A DNA stretch of 28,834 bases. Source: UBA11524 sp045132495 (GTDB taxonomy: Bacteria; Bacillota; Clostridia; Christensenellales; Aristaeellaceae). The translations under genes were made by a program, and so were the position numbers. Positions 1 through 6,718 of the stretch are shown piece by piece. The notes under the pieces were generated by a model. It did no database searches. It had not been told where the DNA came from and saw nothing but the letters and a program-made list of their open reading frames with translations. Within the stretch, counting starts at the first letter, position 1; every line of letters begins with the position of its first letter. The stretch covers positions 1 through 28,834 of the forward strand of contig JBGUSK010000033.1 in the NCBI GenBank assembly GCA_045132495.1, in the 5' to 3' direction.

Positions 1-238
1 TGTTCAGCGACAGGCCCAGCAGGATGATGGCGAATTTGAGGATCTTCTTGGAGGTGAACTTCAGTCCTGCGGCAAACCGGTCCGTCTTGCGTACAAACTG
101 GTTGAGGAACATGCCGATAAACATGGCAATAACAGCCGAGCCGATCAGGTGGATGGGCAGCAGGCTTTCCAGCCAGCAGGCCAGCAGCGCCACGATGACC
201 GGCAGCACAATGCCGGGAAGCAGCTTCATGATCTTCAT
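1..238 (-). CDS. YeiH-family putative sulfate exporter, N-terminal part
   Basis: Only the first 79 codons are in the window; the gene runs off the left edge. The translation begins MKIMKLLPGIVLPVIVALLA and continues with alternating hydrophobic stretches and the segment KFTSKKILKFAIILLGLSLN, which I recognise as the N-terminal signature of the UPF0324/YeiH family of about ten-helix inner-membrane proteins, annotated as putative sulfate exporters. Start chosen at 238 because AAAGGAG lies about 7 bases upstream. It is divergent from the LysR gene at 346, the usual arrangement for this family, so LysR control is likely. The substrate is inferred from the family only. Confidence 0.75.
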   Translation of the reverse strand, partial: MKIMKLLPGIVLPVIVALLACWLESLLPIHLIGSAVIAMFIGMFLNQFVRKTDRFAAGLKFTSKKILKFAIILLGLSLN

Positions 239-255
239 GGTGAATCTCCTTTAGT

Positions 256-306
256 GTGATGAACGGCTTGATTATATCACGCCGGCATGATAAAATGAAA
301 TTATCA
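256..306. promoter_or_regulatory. Divergent control region with palindromic LysR-type boxes
   Basis: The gap between the exporter and LysR genes holds nested dyads. TGATAA (288-293) and TTATCA (301-306) form a perfect 6-base inverted repeat with a 7-base spacer. GTGAT (256-260) pairs with ATCAC (276-280). TGAT-TAT-ATCA lies at 269-279. All share a TGAT/ATCA half-site, which fits a LysR dimer or tetramer binding across the divergent promoters. Binding is inferred from position and symmetry. Confidence 0.5.
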
Positions 307-345
307 TTTGTTATCACACGCAAATTTGAATTTATGGAGATCGAC

Positions 346-1197
346 ATGCTGGACTATCGCATTGAAACCTTCCTGACCCTGTACGATGAAATGAATTACC
401 GCCGCACTGCCGAGCGTCTTCGCATGACACAGCCGGGTGTGACGCAGCACATCCACTACCTGGAGCGCTTCTATGGCGTGAAGCTCTTTGTGTACGATGG
501 ACGCCAGCTGCTGCGCACGCCCGAAGCGGAGAAGCTGAAGCGCCACATCGACAGCACCCGGGCAGCAGAGTATGACCTTCGTACAAGTTTCTCGAGCACA
601 GATACGCTGCTCCTGCGGGTCGGCGCCACCAAGACCATCGGCGAATTCGTGATCGTCCCCACGGTGCGGCAGTTCCTGCGGGATGAGCATCACCGGCTGG
701 AGCTGATCGTGGACAACACGGAGAACCTGCTTTCTATGCTGGAGCATGGCGAGCTGGACTTTGCCATCATCGAAGGCGTTTTCGACAAAGCAAAATATCC
801 CCACCGGCTCTACAAACGGGAGCGCTTCGTAGGGATATGCAGTGCCTCGCATCCCTTTGCCGGACAGACCGTTACGCTGGAGGACACGCTGCGGGAAAGC
901 CTCATCGTCCGCGAGAAGGGCTCCGGCACCCGGATGCTGTTGGAGCAGGCCATCGCCAGCCGGGGCTATTCGCTGGACAGCTTCCACCGCTGTTCATCCG
1001 TCAGCAATTTCTCTGTCATCTGCGAGCTGGTCGCCATGGAGCAGGCCATCACCTTTGCCTATGAGCCTATCAGCCACTGCCGCGGCGATCTGGCGACCTT
1101 CCATGTGGAGGACATGCAGATCACCGGGGAATTCGAACTGGTGTATATCAACGAGCAGGTGGCAGGGGCAAAAATCGACACATTCTTCTCGGATTAA
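346..1197 (+). CDS. LysR-family transcriptional regulator
   Basis: 283 residues, the normal LysR length. Residues 1-60 form the winged helix-turn-helix (MLDYRIETFLTLYDEMNYRR, then TAERLRMTQPGVTQHIHYLE). The rest is a periplasmic-binding-like effector domain (RVGATKTIGEFVIVP, ELDFAIIEG, SGTRMLLEQAI). Start placed at the ATG at 346 because GGAG sits 6 bases upstream; the longer frame from 256 would run through the operator palindromes. It is divergent from the YeiH-family exporter, so it probably controls that gene and itself in response to a small sulfur- or nitrogen-related effector. The effector is not deducible here. Confidence 0.9.
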   Translation: MLDYRIETFLTLYDEMNYRRTAERLRMTQPGVTQHIHYLERFYGVKLFVYDGRQLLRTPEAEKLKRHIDSTRAAEYDLRTSFSSTDTLLLRVGATKTIGEFVIVPTVRQFLRDEHHRLELIVDNTENLLSMLEHGELDFAIIEGVFDKAKYPHRLYKRERFVGICSASHPFAGQTVTLEDTLRESLIVREKGSGTRMLLEQAIASRGYSLDSFHRCSSVSNFSVICELVAMEQAITFAYEPISHCRGDLATFHVEDMQITGEFELVYINEQVAGAKIDTFFSD

Positions 1198-1303
1198 TTG
1201 CAGGTATTCATTTCTGGATTCATCCTGTCCTATTGCGTCACCGGGAAAAAGGTGAAAAGTAAGTGATTTGTTGTTGATAGTCATATATCCCTGCTATTAC
1301 AGC

Positions 1304-1338
1304 AAAATAAAAGAGGCTGCTCCCGTAAGAACAACCTC
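1304..1338 (-). terminator. Intrinsic terminator of the integrase operon
   Basis: On the minus strand a 10-bp stem (GAGGTTGTTC with GAGCAGCCTC, two G-U pairs) and a 6-base loop are followed by TTTTATTTT. It lies 27 bases beyond the integrase stop codon. Confidence 0.75.
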
Positions 1339-1364
1339 ATAGCGTGCATCAATGGCACCAACGC

Positions 1365-2483
1365 TCACCCATACATATCCCTCAGCAGCCCACCCGCCTG
1401 AATGATCTTATCCTCTCTGCCATGTGCATACCGGTTCATGGTGGTGCTGATATCTGAGTGACCGGCAATGGTCTGCAGGGTCTTGATGTCCAGGTGTGCC
1501 GCCGCCATCGTGATATATGTGTGCCGGAGCACATGCGCCGTAGCGCCGTGCATGTTGATCGTCCGGCAAATCCGTTCCCAGCCACGCTTGTAGGTCATCT
1601 CTGTGATAGGAAACTCGCCGTTGCCCAGGATGTACTTACCACCATGGGGAAGGGCCGTGAGGATTTCCTCCAGCTGCGGTTCCAGCGGAATCGGGCGCAC
1701 ACCGGCTTTACTCTTTGTGGGACCAATGTATCCCTTGTTGCCTGCAAATCGTACCGACCTGCGGATGTTGATCAGCTTCCGGTTAAAGTCGATGTCCTCC
1801 CACTGTAGCCCCAAGGCCTCGCCGCGCCGGATGCCAGTGAAGATCAGCAGCGCCACCAGCAGCCGATCCTTCAGTTCCAACCGGGGCAGGTTGGCGATGA
1901 TATCTTGGGCAGCTTCAATGGAAAGCGCCTCACGGAAGGTTTTCTTTTTGCTGTAGGTCAGGCGCTTGCTGCGGGTCGGATCGATGACGCACAGACCGTC
2001 TTCAATGGCGGAGTCAAAAATGCCGTGCAAGATCAGCGCCAGCTTGTTTACCGTTGAGCGGGATTGATGTGCATGCTGGTTATAGAACCGCTGCACATCC
2101 ACTGTAGTGATCTCGTCCAACCGCATGCTGCCAAAGAAGGGCACTAAGTGCTTGCGGATGATCAGCCGGTAGTTCATCTCCGTGCCGGGGCGCAGCTTGG
2201 GGACCTTGTAGCTTTCAAACCACTCCCAGGCGTAATCGGCAAACAAGCGCCTGTCACGGGGCTGGCTGGATGCTGGTGCTGGGGTAGGCACTGATTCCAC
2301 CGGTGGAGGTGTAGGCTGCTGAGGCACAACGGCGGGCATGTTCCTCGCCAGTAGCATAGCCATGGTGTTCTGGAAAACATTCGCTGATGCATGCAGTGCT
2401 TCCGCCGATACCGGCTCAGTTTGTGTGCCGGCAGCCTTCTTGTTACGCGGTGCATGTACCGGCTTGGTTGCCATGATGCTCAT
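1365..2483 (-). CDS. Tyrosine recombinase / phage-type integrase
   Basis: 372 residues from the ATG at 2483. The first ~75 residues are an unusual Pro/Ala/Thr-rich stretch; a SAM-like core-binding domain follows (WEWFESYKVPKLRPGTEMNY), then the catalytic domain. Active-site residues are visible: Arg in FTGIRRGEALGLQW, a likely Lys in PTKSKAGVRPIPL, HVLRH, GHSD, and the nucleophile Tyr in TTMNRYAHG near the C-terminus. It should integrate and excise the element. It starts 10 bases after the amidoligase-like gene ends, so the two are probably co-transcribed. An upstream in-frame ATG at 2564 exists but would overlap that gene. Its 3' end faces the left host flank, so one attachment site is expected at about 1198-1304; no convincing repeat pair was found. 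Confidence 0.93.
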   Translation of the reverse strand: MSIMATKPVHAPRNKKAAGTQTEPVSAEALHASANVFQNTMAMLLARNMPAVVPQQPTPPPVESVPTPAPASSQPRDRRLFADYAWEWFESYKVPKLRPGTEMNYRLIIRKHLVPFFGSMRLDEITTVDVQRFYNQHAHQSRSTVNKLALILHGIFDSAIEDGLCVIDPTRSKRLTYSKKKTFREALSIEAAQDIIANLPRLELKDRLLVALLIFTGIRRGEALGLQWEDIDFNRKLINIRRSVRFAGNKGYIGPTKSKAGVRPIPLEPQLEEILTALPHGGKYILGNGEFPITEMTYKRGWERICRTINMHGATAHVLRHTYITMAAAHLDIKTLQTIAGHSDISTTMNRYAHGREDKIIQAGGLLRDMYG

Positions 2484-2493
2484 CAGCACCTGG

Positions 2494-3111
2494 TCATTCA
2501 ACGTATTCAAAGGTGACTTCGACACGCGGTTTCTTCTCCTTTCTTGCCCGGAGCATTTTCGCACGCTCCAGGGCCTTTTCTTTTGTCTGCGGCGTGCGAT
2601 AGCCCATGCAGCCGTCCAGGAGAGCCATCAGGATTTCGCGGGTCTCCTTGAAGTCCGCGCCGTTCATGCCCAGCGTGACAAGCCATGTACGGAAGGTGAA
2701 CAGCTCGTTGGTGATGGGAATGTGTCGGGCGTAAACGTAGCGCAGTTCCCGCGAGCGTGTAGCCATCAGTACCGCCAGCTGCCCGTATGCCTTGAGTGTA
2801 CGGACGTCCGGAGCTTCGCCGAAGCCGTTGATGCGCACATGCTGGGACGTGATCTCGATACCGTGCAGCGCCTGACCGTATACGGCGTCATGAGCTACAA
2901 GCACCTGCAGGAAATCTTCCACCGTCTCCAACTCAATGCAAGTAGCGAGCAGGTTGATGAGCGTGGGTGCAACGTTGAAGCTGCCGCCGGTGGCCTTGTT
3001 GAGCAGGTGCTCACGACTGTAGATCATGTGGACAAGGTTGCGCAGGCTAGCTCCGTCAAATTGGGCGGCATCGAAGTCGAAAGACATGTTCAGGTCAATG
3101 GTGTTTTCCAT
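2494..3111 (-). CDS. Amidoligase-like protein lacking the catalytic N-terminal half
   Basis: 205 residues. It has no strong signature alone but aligns by eye with the C-terminal two-thirds of the amidoligase at 14253-15137. GASLRNLVHMIYSREHLL matches PASLRRLVNIVNAKEDLL. LKAYGQLAVL matches IKAYIQLCLA. FTFRTWLVTLGMNGADFKET matches YTFRCWLLRLGFIGDEFETA. Missing are the N-terminal EIE motif, the WVVERDAS segment and the CGIHVHV motif, and the EFRAFNGT region is degraded to VRINGFGEA. It is therefore unlikely to be an active ligase; a binding or regulatory role is possible. AAGGAGG lies 7 bases before the start. Upstream are leader copy A and a copy of the element's shared promoter motif; downstream is the integrase. 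Confidence 0.7.
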   Translation of the reverse strand: MENTIDLNMSFDFDAAQFDGASLRNLVHMIYSREHLLNKATGGSFNVAPTLINLLATCIELETVEDFLQVLVAHDAVYGQALHGIEITSQHVRINGFGEAPDVRTLKAYGQLAVLMATRSRELRYVYARHIPITNELFTFRTWLVTLGMNGADFKETREILMALLDGCMGYRTPQTKEKALERAKMLRARKEKKPRVEVTFEYVE

Positions 3112-3132
3112 GGGTTCCCCTCCTTTCGTGAT

Positions 3133-3217
3133 TCGGCCATCACTGGGTACAAGCCCCAGCGCTGGCTACGCTCTGCCAATGCAAGCATTGACTATTGCTA
3201 GTCAGGCTTTGCCTGAC
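3133..3217 (-). promoter_or_regulatory. Structured 5' leader element, copy A
   Basis: This 85-base segment lies directly before the ribosome binding site of the amidoligase-like gene and recurs as copy B at 13909-13992. Three hairpins are visible: CTGGG (3143-3147) with CCCAG (3155-3159) around the loop TACAAGC; CAATGC (3177-3182) with GCATTG (3185-3190); and GTCAGGC (3201-3207) with GCCTGAC (3211-3217). The first and third stems each carry a compensatory pair change relative to copy B. It could be a regulatory RNA leader, or a small dispersed repeat that landed here. Confidence 0.6.
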
Positions 3218-3229
3218 CTAGGTGTAGCA

Positions 3230-3258
3230 TACATCACTCTAACCCGAGGAAAAGTCAA
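3230..3258 (-). promoter_or_regulatory. Element-specific promoter motif, before the integrase operon
   Basis: Minus strand: TTGACT (3258-3253), a 17-base spacer beginning TTTCC and ending AGAGT, then GATGTA. Three other places in the element show the same layout. It would drive leader A, the amidoligase-like gene and the integrase. The -10 is weak, which suggests an activator or a non-standard sigma factor. Confidence 0.55.
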
Positions 3259-3304
3259 GCGGTATGTACACGAAAAATTTGATTCTACCGTTTTGACAAG
3301 CTGC

Positions 3305-3321
3305 GCCCTAAAATGTAGGGC
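3305..3321 (-). other. Short hairpin after the last capsid-like gene
   Basis: GCCCTA (3305-3310) and TAGGGC (3316-3321) form a perfect 6-bp stem six bases past the stop of the gene ending at 3327. No T-run follows on the minus strand, so it is at best a weak or factor-dependent terminator. Confidence 0.35.
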
Positions 3322-3326
3322 AAACC

Positions 3327-3944
3327 TCACCCTGTGACGCGCATCCCCTTGACCGCCTGTCTGTCCAACAGCCGCACTTGTGCATAGCCATCCATGCTGA
3401 CCTCCACCGTGCCCGGGAAGGTAATGCACTCGTGCTCCTGCATAGGGTCAGTGCCCTGCTGCAGCACCTCCACCTGGCTGAAATCGCCGTACAGAATAGC
3501 CACTTCGTTGCTGGAACTGCCGCAGGGCATGTCGTTGGAGAATACGATGGGCTTGTTCAGCAGCTGGAAGCCGTATGTACGATCACTGCTCATCAGGTGA
3601 TAGGGGCCGTTTCTGAATTTGTCCAGCAGTTTGTTATGGGTCACCACGTTCATGTAGAATGCGGCATTTGCCTGATACTGGCGAGGGACACTCAGCCACA
3701 GGGTGATGATGGCTTCCTCCGTGATCTCTGATACAGATTGTGCCTCTACCTGCGCCAGCAAGCCTTTGTCCTCATTACGGATCAACGCGCGATCCATATC
3801 ATGCTTCATCGCATGTGCAGCCCATTCTGCTTTGTTGGCGGCGTCCGGTGAATGGTACCGGCGGCTGGTGATCTTCATGCTGTCGTGATTCCGGGCAGCG
3901 TTCCTGACCTTGGCAAGCTCCCGGATACTCTTGAATTGGTTCAT
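3327..3944 (-). CDS. HK97-fold capsid-like protein, shortest (third) copy
   Basis: 205 residues from the ATG at 3944 (AAGGAGG 6 bases upstream). From about residue 70 it aligns by eye with the C-terminal half of the two capsid-like neighbours. EITEEAIITLWLSVPRQYQA parallels ISTDDLLELIHAIPPKYRDG. YGFQLLNKPIVFSNDMP parallels LTILGHKVITSPAMP. VAILYGDFSQVEV parallels VPILFGNFNFYTI. The region holding the E-loop and most of the N-terminal P-domain strand is absent; a basic, His-rich ~60-residue segment takes its place. It is unlikely to form a full hexamer by itself. It could be an assembly modifier of another capsid, or decayed. A 12-bp hairpin precedes its ribosome binding site. Confidence 0.65.
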   Translation of the reverse strand: MNQFKSIRELAKVRNAARNHDSMKITSRRYHSPDAANKAEWAAHAMKHDMDRALIRNEDKGLLAQVEAQSVSEITEEAIITLWLSVPRQYQANAAFYMNVVTHNKLLDKFRNGPYHLMSSDRTYGFQLLNKPIVFSNDMPCGSSSNEVAILYGDFSQVEVLQQGTDPMQEHECITFPGTVEVSMDGYAQVRLLDRQAVKGMRVTG

Positions 3945-3959
3945 ATGTACCTCCTTATT

Positions 3960-4004
3960 GCCTGCCACCGTACCGCCATGGGATTTGGAAGCACGGCGGC
4001 AGGC
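3960..4004 (-). other. 12-bp hairpin between two capsid-like genes
   Basis: GCCTGCCACCGT (3960-3971) pairs with ACGGCGGCAGGC (3993-4004), 12 bp with one G-U pair and a 21-base loop. It begins 14 bases after the stop at 4018 and ends just before the Shine-Dalgarno of the next gene. No T-run follows. It could set the expression ratio of the two genes by partial termination, RNA processing or occlusion of the ribosome binding site. Confidence 0.55.
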
Positions 4005-4017
4005 TGGTTGTCATGTC

Positions 4018-5019
4018 TTATTTCATCTTCAGGGCAGCGATGGCGTTCTTGTCCAGAAGCTTCGCATCCACACGCTGGCTCATGATGTAGGCTACCTGAC
4101 CCTGCTGGGCGTATACCTCGTTGAGACGCTTTACCCGGCGATGCTGGCGGTCGCCGATGGTGTAGAAGTTGAAGTTGCCGAAGAGGATGGGCACCTTACC
4201 GCTTTCGACCATCGGCATGGCAGGGCTGGTAATGACCTTGTGCCCCAGGATGGTGAGCGGCTGCCCCTTTTTCAGGTTCTCATTCCAGATATAATTGCCG
4301 TTTCCGGTCTGCAGCTTGTACAGCTCGCGCAGGGTGCTGTCATGCATGAGGAGTACGGCACCATCCCGGTACTTGGGCGGGATTGCATGGATCAGTTCCA
4401 GCAGATCGTCGGTGCTGATCTTGCCGGCTGCCTCCGTAACAATCTCGCGTTCAAGCTGGTGAATCAAGCCTAACGGCTTTGCCTTGCCGTCGCCATAGAG
4501 GAAGGCCTGCTCCTCAGCTCGTGCAATGCGGTCGGCAAACTGGCTGATAATGAAGTCCTCCAGGTCAAAGCCGCAGTCCTCCAGCAGTTCATCCGACACG
4601 CGGATGGTGGTGGCTACCTTGTGAGCCTCGATCTTTATTTCGTCAAATTCTCCCTCAGTAACAGGAATGACGCCCTCCTCGGGTACCCAGTCTGCCGGGC
4701 CGAGACCTTTTGCCACGGGGATCTTCAGCGTGCGTTCCGTCGGGATCACCGTGCCCAGGCGGCGCATGACGTTCTTCTCCTTCATCGCCTGTACAATGCG
4801 CCTTTCGAATTCGTCTGGCACCAGGTAGCCGCCCTCGTTGTCGGAACCTTCGCGCAGGGTATTGGTCATGGTGCCGTGGTGCAGGAATTTGTCATACGCG
4901 CGGGCGTACAGGGGATTGGCCAGCGTGGGGGTATCCTTGGGAGGCAGTCTCCCGTCCTTCACCTGCTCCAGCTGCAGCAGGGCATCTTCCCAGGTAATTT
5001 CTTCATTCATATGCTTCAT
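4018..5019 (-). CDS. HK97-family major capsid protein (second copy)
   Basis: 333 residues. Typical HK97-fold landmarks appear in order: the start of the mature-type N-arm (LREGSDNEGGYLVPDEFERR, ~56-75), the E-loop region (KGLGPADWVPEEGVIPVTEG), the spine helix (VATTIRVSDELLEDCGFDLE), AEEQAFLYGDGKAKPLGL, and a C-terminal A-domain (ILGHKVITSPAMP, VPILFGNFNFYTIGDR). Only ~55 residues precede the core, against about 100 in HK97-type precursors, so the scaffold-like delta domain is reduced. AAAGGAG lies 9 bases before the start. It follows another capsid-like gene by 18 bases. No maturation protease, portal or terminase is encoded nearby. Confidence 0.88.
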   Translation of the reverse strand: MKHMNEEITWEDALLQLEQVKDGRLPPKDTPTLANPLYARAYDKFLHHGTMTNTLREGSDNEGGYLVPDEFERRIVQAMKEKNVMRRLGTVIPTERTLKIPVAKGLGPADWVPEEGVIPVTEGEFDEIKIEAHKVATTIRVSDELLEDCGFDLEDFIISQFADRIARAEEQAFLYGDGKAKPLGLIHQLEREIVTEAAGKISTDDLLELIHAIPPKYRDGAVLLMHDSTLRELYKLQTGNGNYIWNENLKKGQPLTILGHKVITSPAMPMVESGKVPILFGNFNFYTIGDRQHRRVKRLNEVYAQQGQVAYIMSQRVDAKLLDKNAIAALKMK

Positions 5020-5037
5020 CTCTTTTTTCTCCTTTCG

Positions 5038-5934
5038 TTAAGCGACCTTCAGACCCTTGACGGCATCCGGCACAGCCAGCTTGTTGCCAACGCGCTCGCT
5101 CAGCAGGAAGCCGATGTGGTCGTTGGCGATGAACAGCTGATCCAGCCGCTTGATGCTGCGCTTGCCGTTGTTGTTGATGTACACCTGCTTGAAGTCGCCA
5201 AACAGGATCGGGATGCTGCCGGGGGCGGCGTCGGGCATGGAGCCACAGCGGACGATGGGCATGCCGAAGAAGGAGCCCGGCTTGTCAAACAGGAGCTGTT
5301 TGCCTTGCACCATTGCCTCCTGGTACAGATGCAGGAGAGTATTGTCGTTCATAAGCAGGGTGCCGTTGCGACGATGCTTCTCAGGCACGGAGAAGATCAG
5401 GTTCAGTACATCCTGCAGAGAAACCGTACCGGCATTTTCCGTTGTGCAACCTACCTCAGCCTGATGGATGAGGCCCAGGGGCTTGTCCACGCCATCGCCG
5501 GCAAGGAAGGCTTCCTCCTCACTGACCGCCAGACGGTCTGCGAAGGTGGTAGCCAGGTATGCTTCGATGTCGATGGCGGAGTCCTTGAGCAGCTCGCTGG
5601 TGACACGGACAATGGCTGCCAGCTTGTGGCTATCCAGGTTGACACGGTCAAAGGCATCCTTCACAAGCGGGATAGGATGGCCTTCAGGCACCCAAGCAGC
5701 TTTGCCGTGACCGTTGACGATGGGCAGTGCGCTGTCGCCGGTGGTGGTTACCTCGGTGCACAGAGGACGCAGGACGCTGATGGCGTTCATGGCGTTGACC
5801 AGCTTGGTTTCCAGGTGCTGGGGCAGCAGGTAGCCAATGCCGGACGGGGCTTCGTTGAGGACTTCTAGAGTCTGGATGCCACGGCGCAGGTACTGGTCAC
5901 AGGCGGTGCGGGGATCAATGGTAGTATTATTCAT
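5038..5934 (-). CDS. HK97-family major capsid protein (first copy)
   Basis: 298 residues, close to the size of a mature HK97-type subunit. Landmarks: EAPSGIGYLLPQHLETKLVN, the E-loop region HGKAAWVPEGHPIPLVKDAF, the spine helix AIVRVTSELLKDSAIDIEAY, EEEAFLAGDGVDKPLGLIHQ, then IPILFGDFKQVYINNNGK and the C-terminal strand VGNKLAVPDAVKGLKV. Only about 25 residues precede the core, so there is no room for a cleavable delta domain. It clearly resembles the protein at 4018-5019, so the two arose by duplication. The start at 5934 has AAGGAGG 9 bases upstream and overlaps the preceding gene by 8 bases, suggesting coupled translation. Confidence 0.87.
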   Translation of the reverse strand: MNNTTIDPRTACDQYLRRGIQTLEVLNEAPSGIGYLLPQHLETKLVNAMNAISVLRPLCTEVTTTGDSALPIVNGHGKAAWVPEGHPIPLVKDAFDRVNLDSHKLAAIVRVTSELLKDSAIDIEAYLATTFADRLAVSEEEAFLAGDGVDKPLGLIHQAEVGCTTENAGTVSLQDVLNLIFSVPEKHRRNGTLLMNDNTLLHLYQEAMVQGKQLLFDKPGSFFGMPIVRCGSMPDAAPGSIPILFGDFKQVYINNNGKRSIKRLDQLFIANDHIGFLLSERVGNKLAVPDAVKGLKVA

Positions 5935-6346
5935 GTTCGTTTTCCTCCTTGATTACGATATCGTCAACAATGTTATCTGTATTTGCTGCTTTCTTGGAAC
6001 TGTAATAACGCAGGATGAACTCACGGACTTCCTCAGGCATGTGGGATACACTTTCCTCGACCGGCATGTTGCTGTACCGTTTCACGATATCATCCAGCAA
6101 CGCCTTGAGCATTTTGTGGTCGTGAGCCAGGCGGAGATGCCGCTCCACAATCCTGGGCCATTCCTTGAGCCAAACGTAAATGGCGAAGGGTTCCTTCTTG
6201 CGATGCCCGCCGGAGATCTCAATGTCGTAAGTACCCAGATCCCGATAAATCACCTGTTCCAGATCAAAGAGCTGCTTACGATAATTCGGGCCCAGTTCTT
6301 TCAACAGAGCTTTCTGGTAGATGGATAAGCTGGTATCAATGCGCAT
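5927..6346 (-). CDS. Small protein of unknown function, paralogue of its upstream neighbour
   Basis: 139 residues; family not recognised. The start at 6346 is set by AAGGAGG 6 bases upstream, inside the end of the previous gene (11-base overlap). The core VIYRDLGTYDIEISGGHRKK, then FAIYVWLKEW, matches CIYRDFGDYDVEVCGGRTIR and FHIFVWKKKG in the gene at 6336-6644, so the two are paralogues sharing a YRD[LF]GxYD[VI]E motif. The C-terminal ~45 residues, ending in an acidic tail (KEENEHE), are extra. Position between the primase and capsid-like genes suggests an element-specific role, but nothing shows a function. Confidence 0.75.
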   Translation of the reverse strand: MRIDTSLSIYQKALLKELGPNYRKQLFDLEQVIYRDLGTYDIEISGGHRKKEPFAIYVWLKEWPRIVERHLRLAHDHKMLKALLDDIVKRYSNMPVEESVSHMPEEVREFILRYYSSKKAANTDNIVDDIVIKEENEHE

Positions 6347-6644
6347 GTGCATCCTCCTTGGTGCTGGGGTCATACAGCCGAGCAATCAGCTGAAGCAATT
6401 CCGCCATCAGCGGCAGGCTGTGGGGCAGATCCATGAAACGCTGTACAATTTCATAGCCGCCTTTCTTCTTCCACACGAAGATGTGGAACCGTGCCCGGAT
6501 GGTTCTGCCGCCGCAGACCTCCACATCGTAGTCACCGAAATCGCGATAGATGCAGTCCAGACCGTCAATACGCTTGACGGTGTACTGCTTGCCCAAGTAG
6601 TCCAGCAGATCCTGCTGGCAGCCGGTAAGGGTGTTTTTTCTCAT
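6336..6644 (-). CDS. Small protein of unknown function with YRDFGxYDVEV motif
   Basis: 102 residues from the ATG at 6644, chosen for GGAGG 8 bases upstream; a frame extending to 6722 lacks such a site. The mixed alpha/beta core (KRIDGLDCIYRDFGDYDVEV, FHIFVWKKKGGYEIVQRF) is repeated in the neighbour at 5927-6346. The C-terminus (LMAELLQLIARLYDPS) is helical and matches LKALLDDIVKRYSNMP in the neighbour. No catalytic or metal-binding motif stands out. It lies 74 bases after the primase gene in the same operon. Confidence 0.72.
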   Translation of the reverse strand: MRKNTLTGCQQDLLDYLGKQYTVKRIDGLDCIYRDFGDYDVEVCGGRTIRARFHIFVWKKKGGYEIVQRFMDLPHSLPLMAELLQLIARLYDPSTKEDAHAH

Positions 6645-6718
6645 GTTTTCAACCTCCAATTTGTATTTGGGTATAAGAAAGGAGCGCCGAGTGCTCGTAC
6701 GCCCCTGTAGCCCCGTGT

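Noticed and set aside
1239..1256. Weak hairpin TCACC...GGTGA after the LysR gene as a terminator
   Set aside because: Only five base pairs and no T-run follow on the plus strand.
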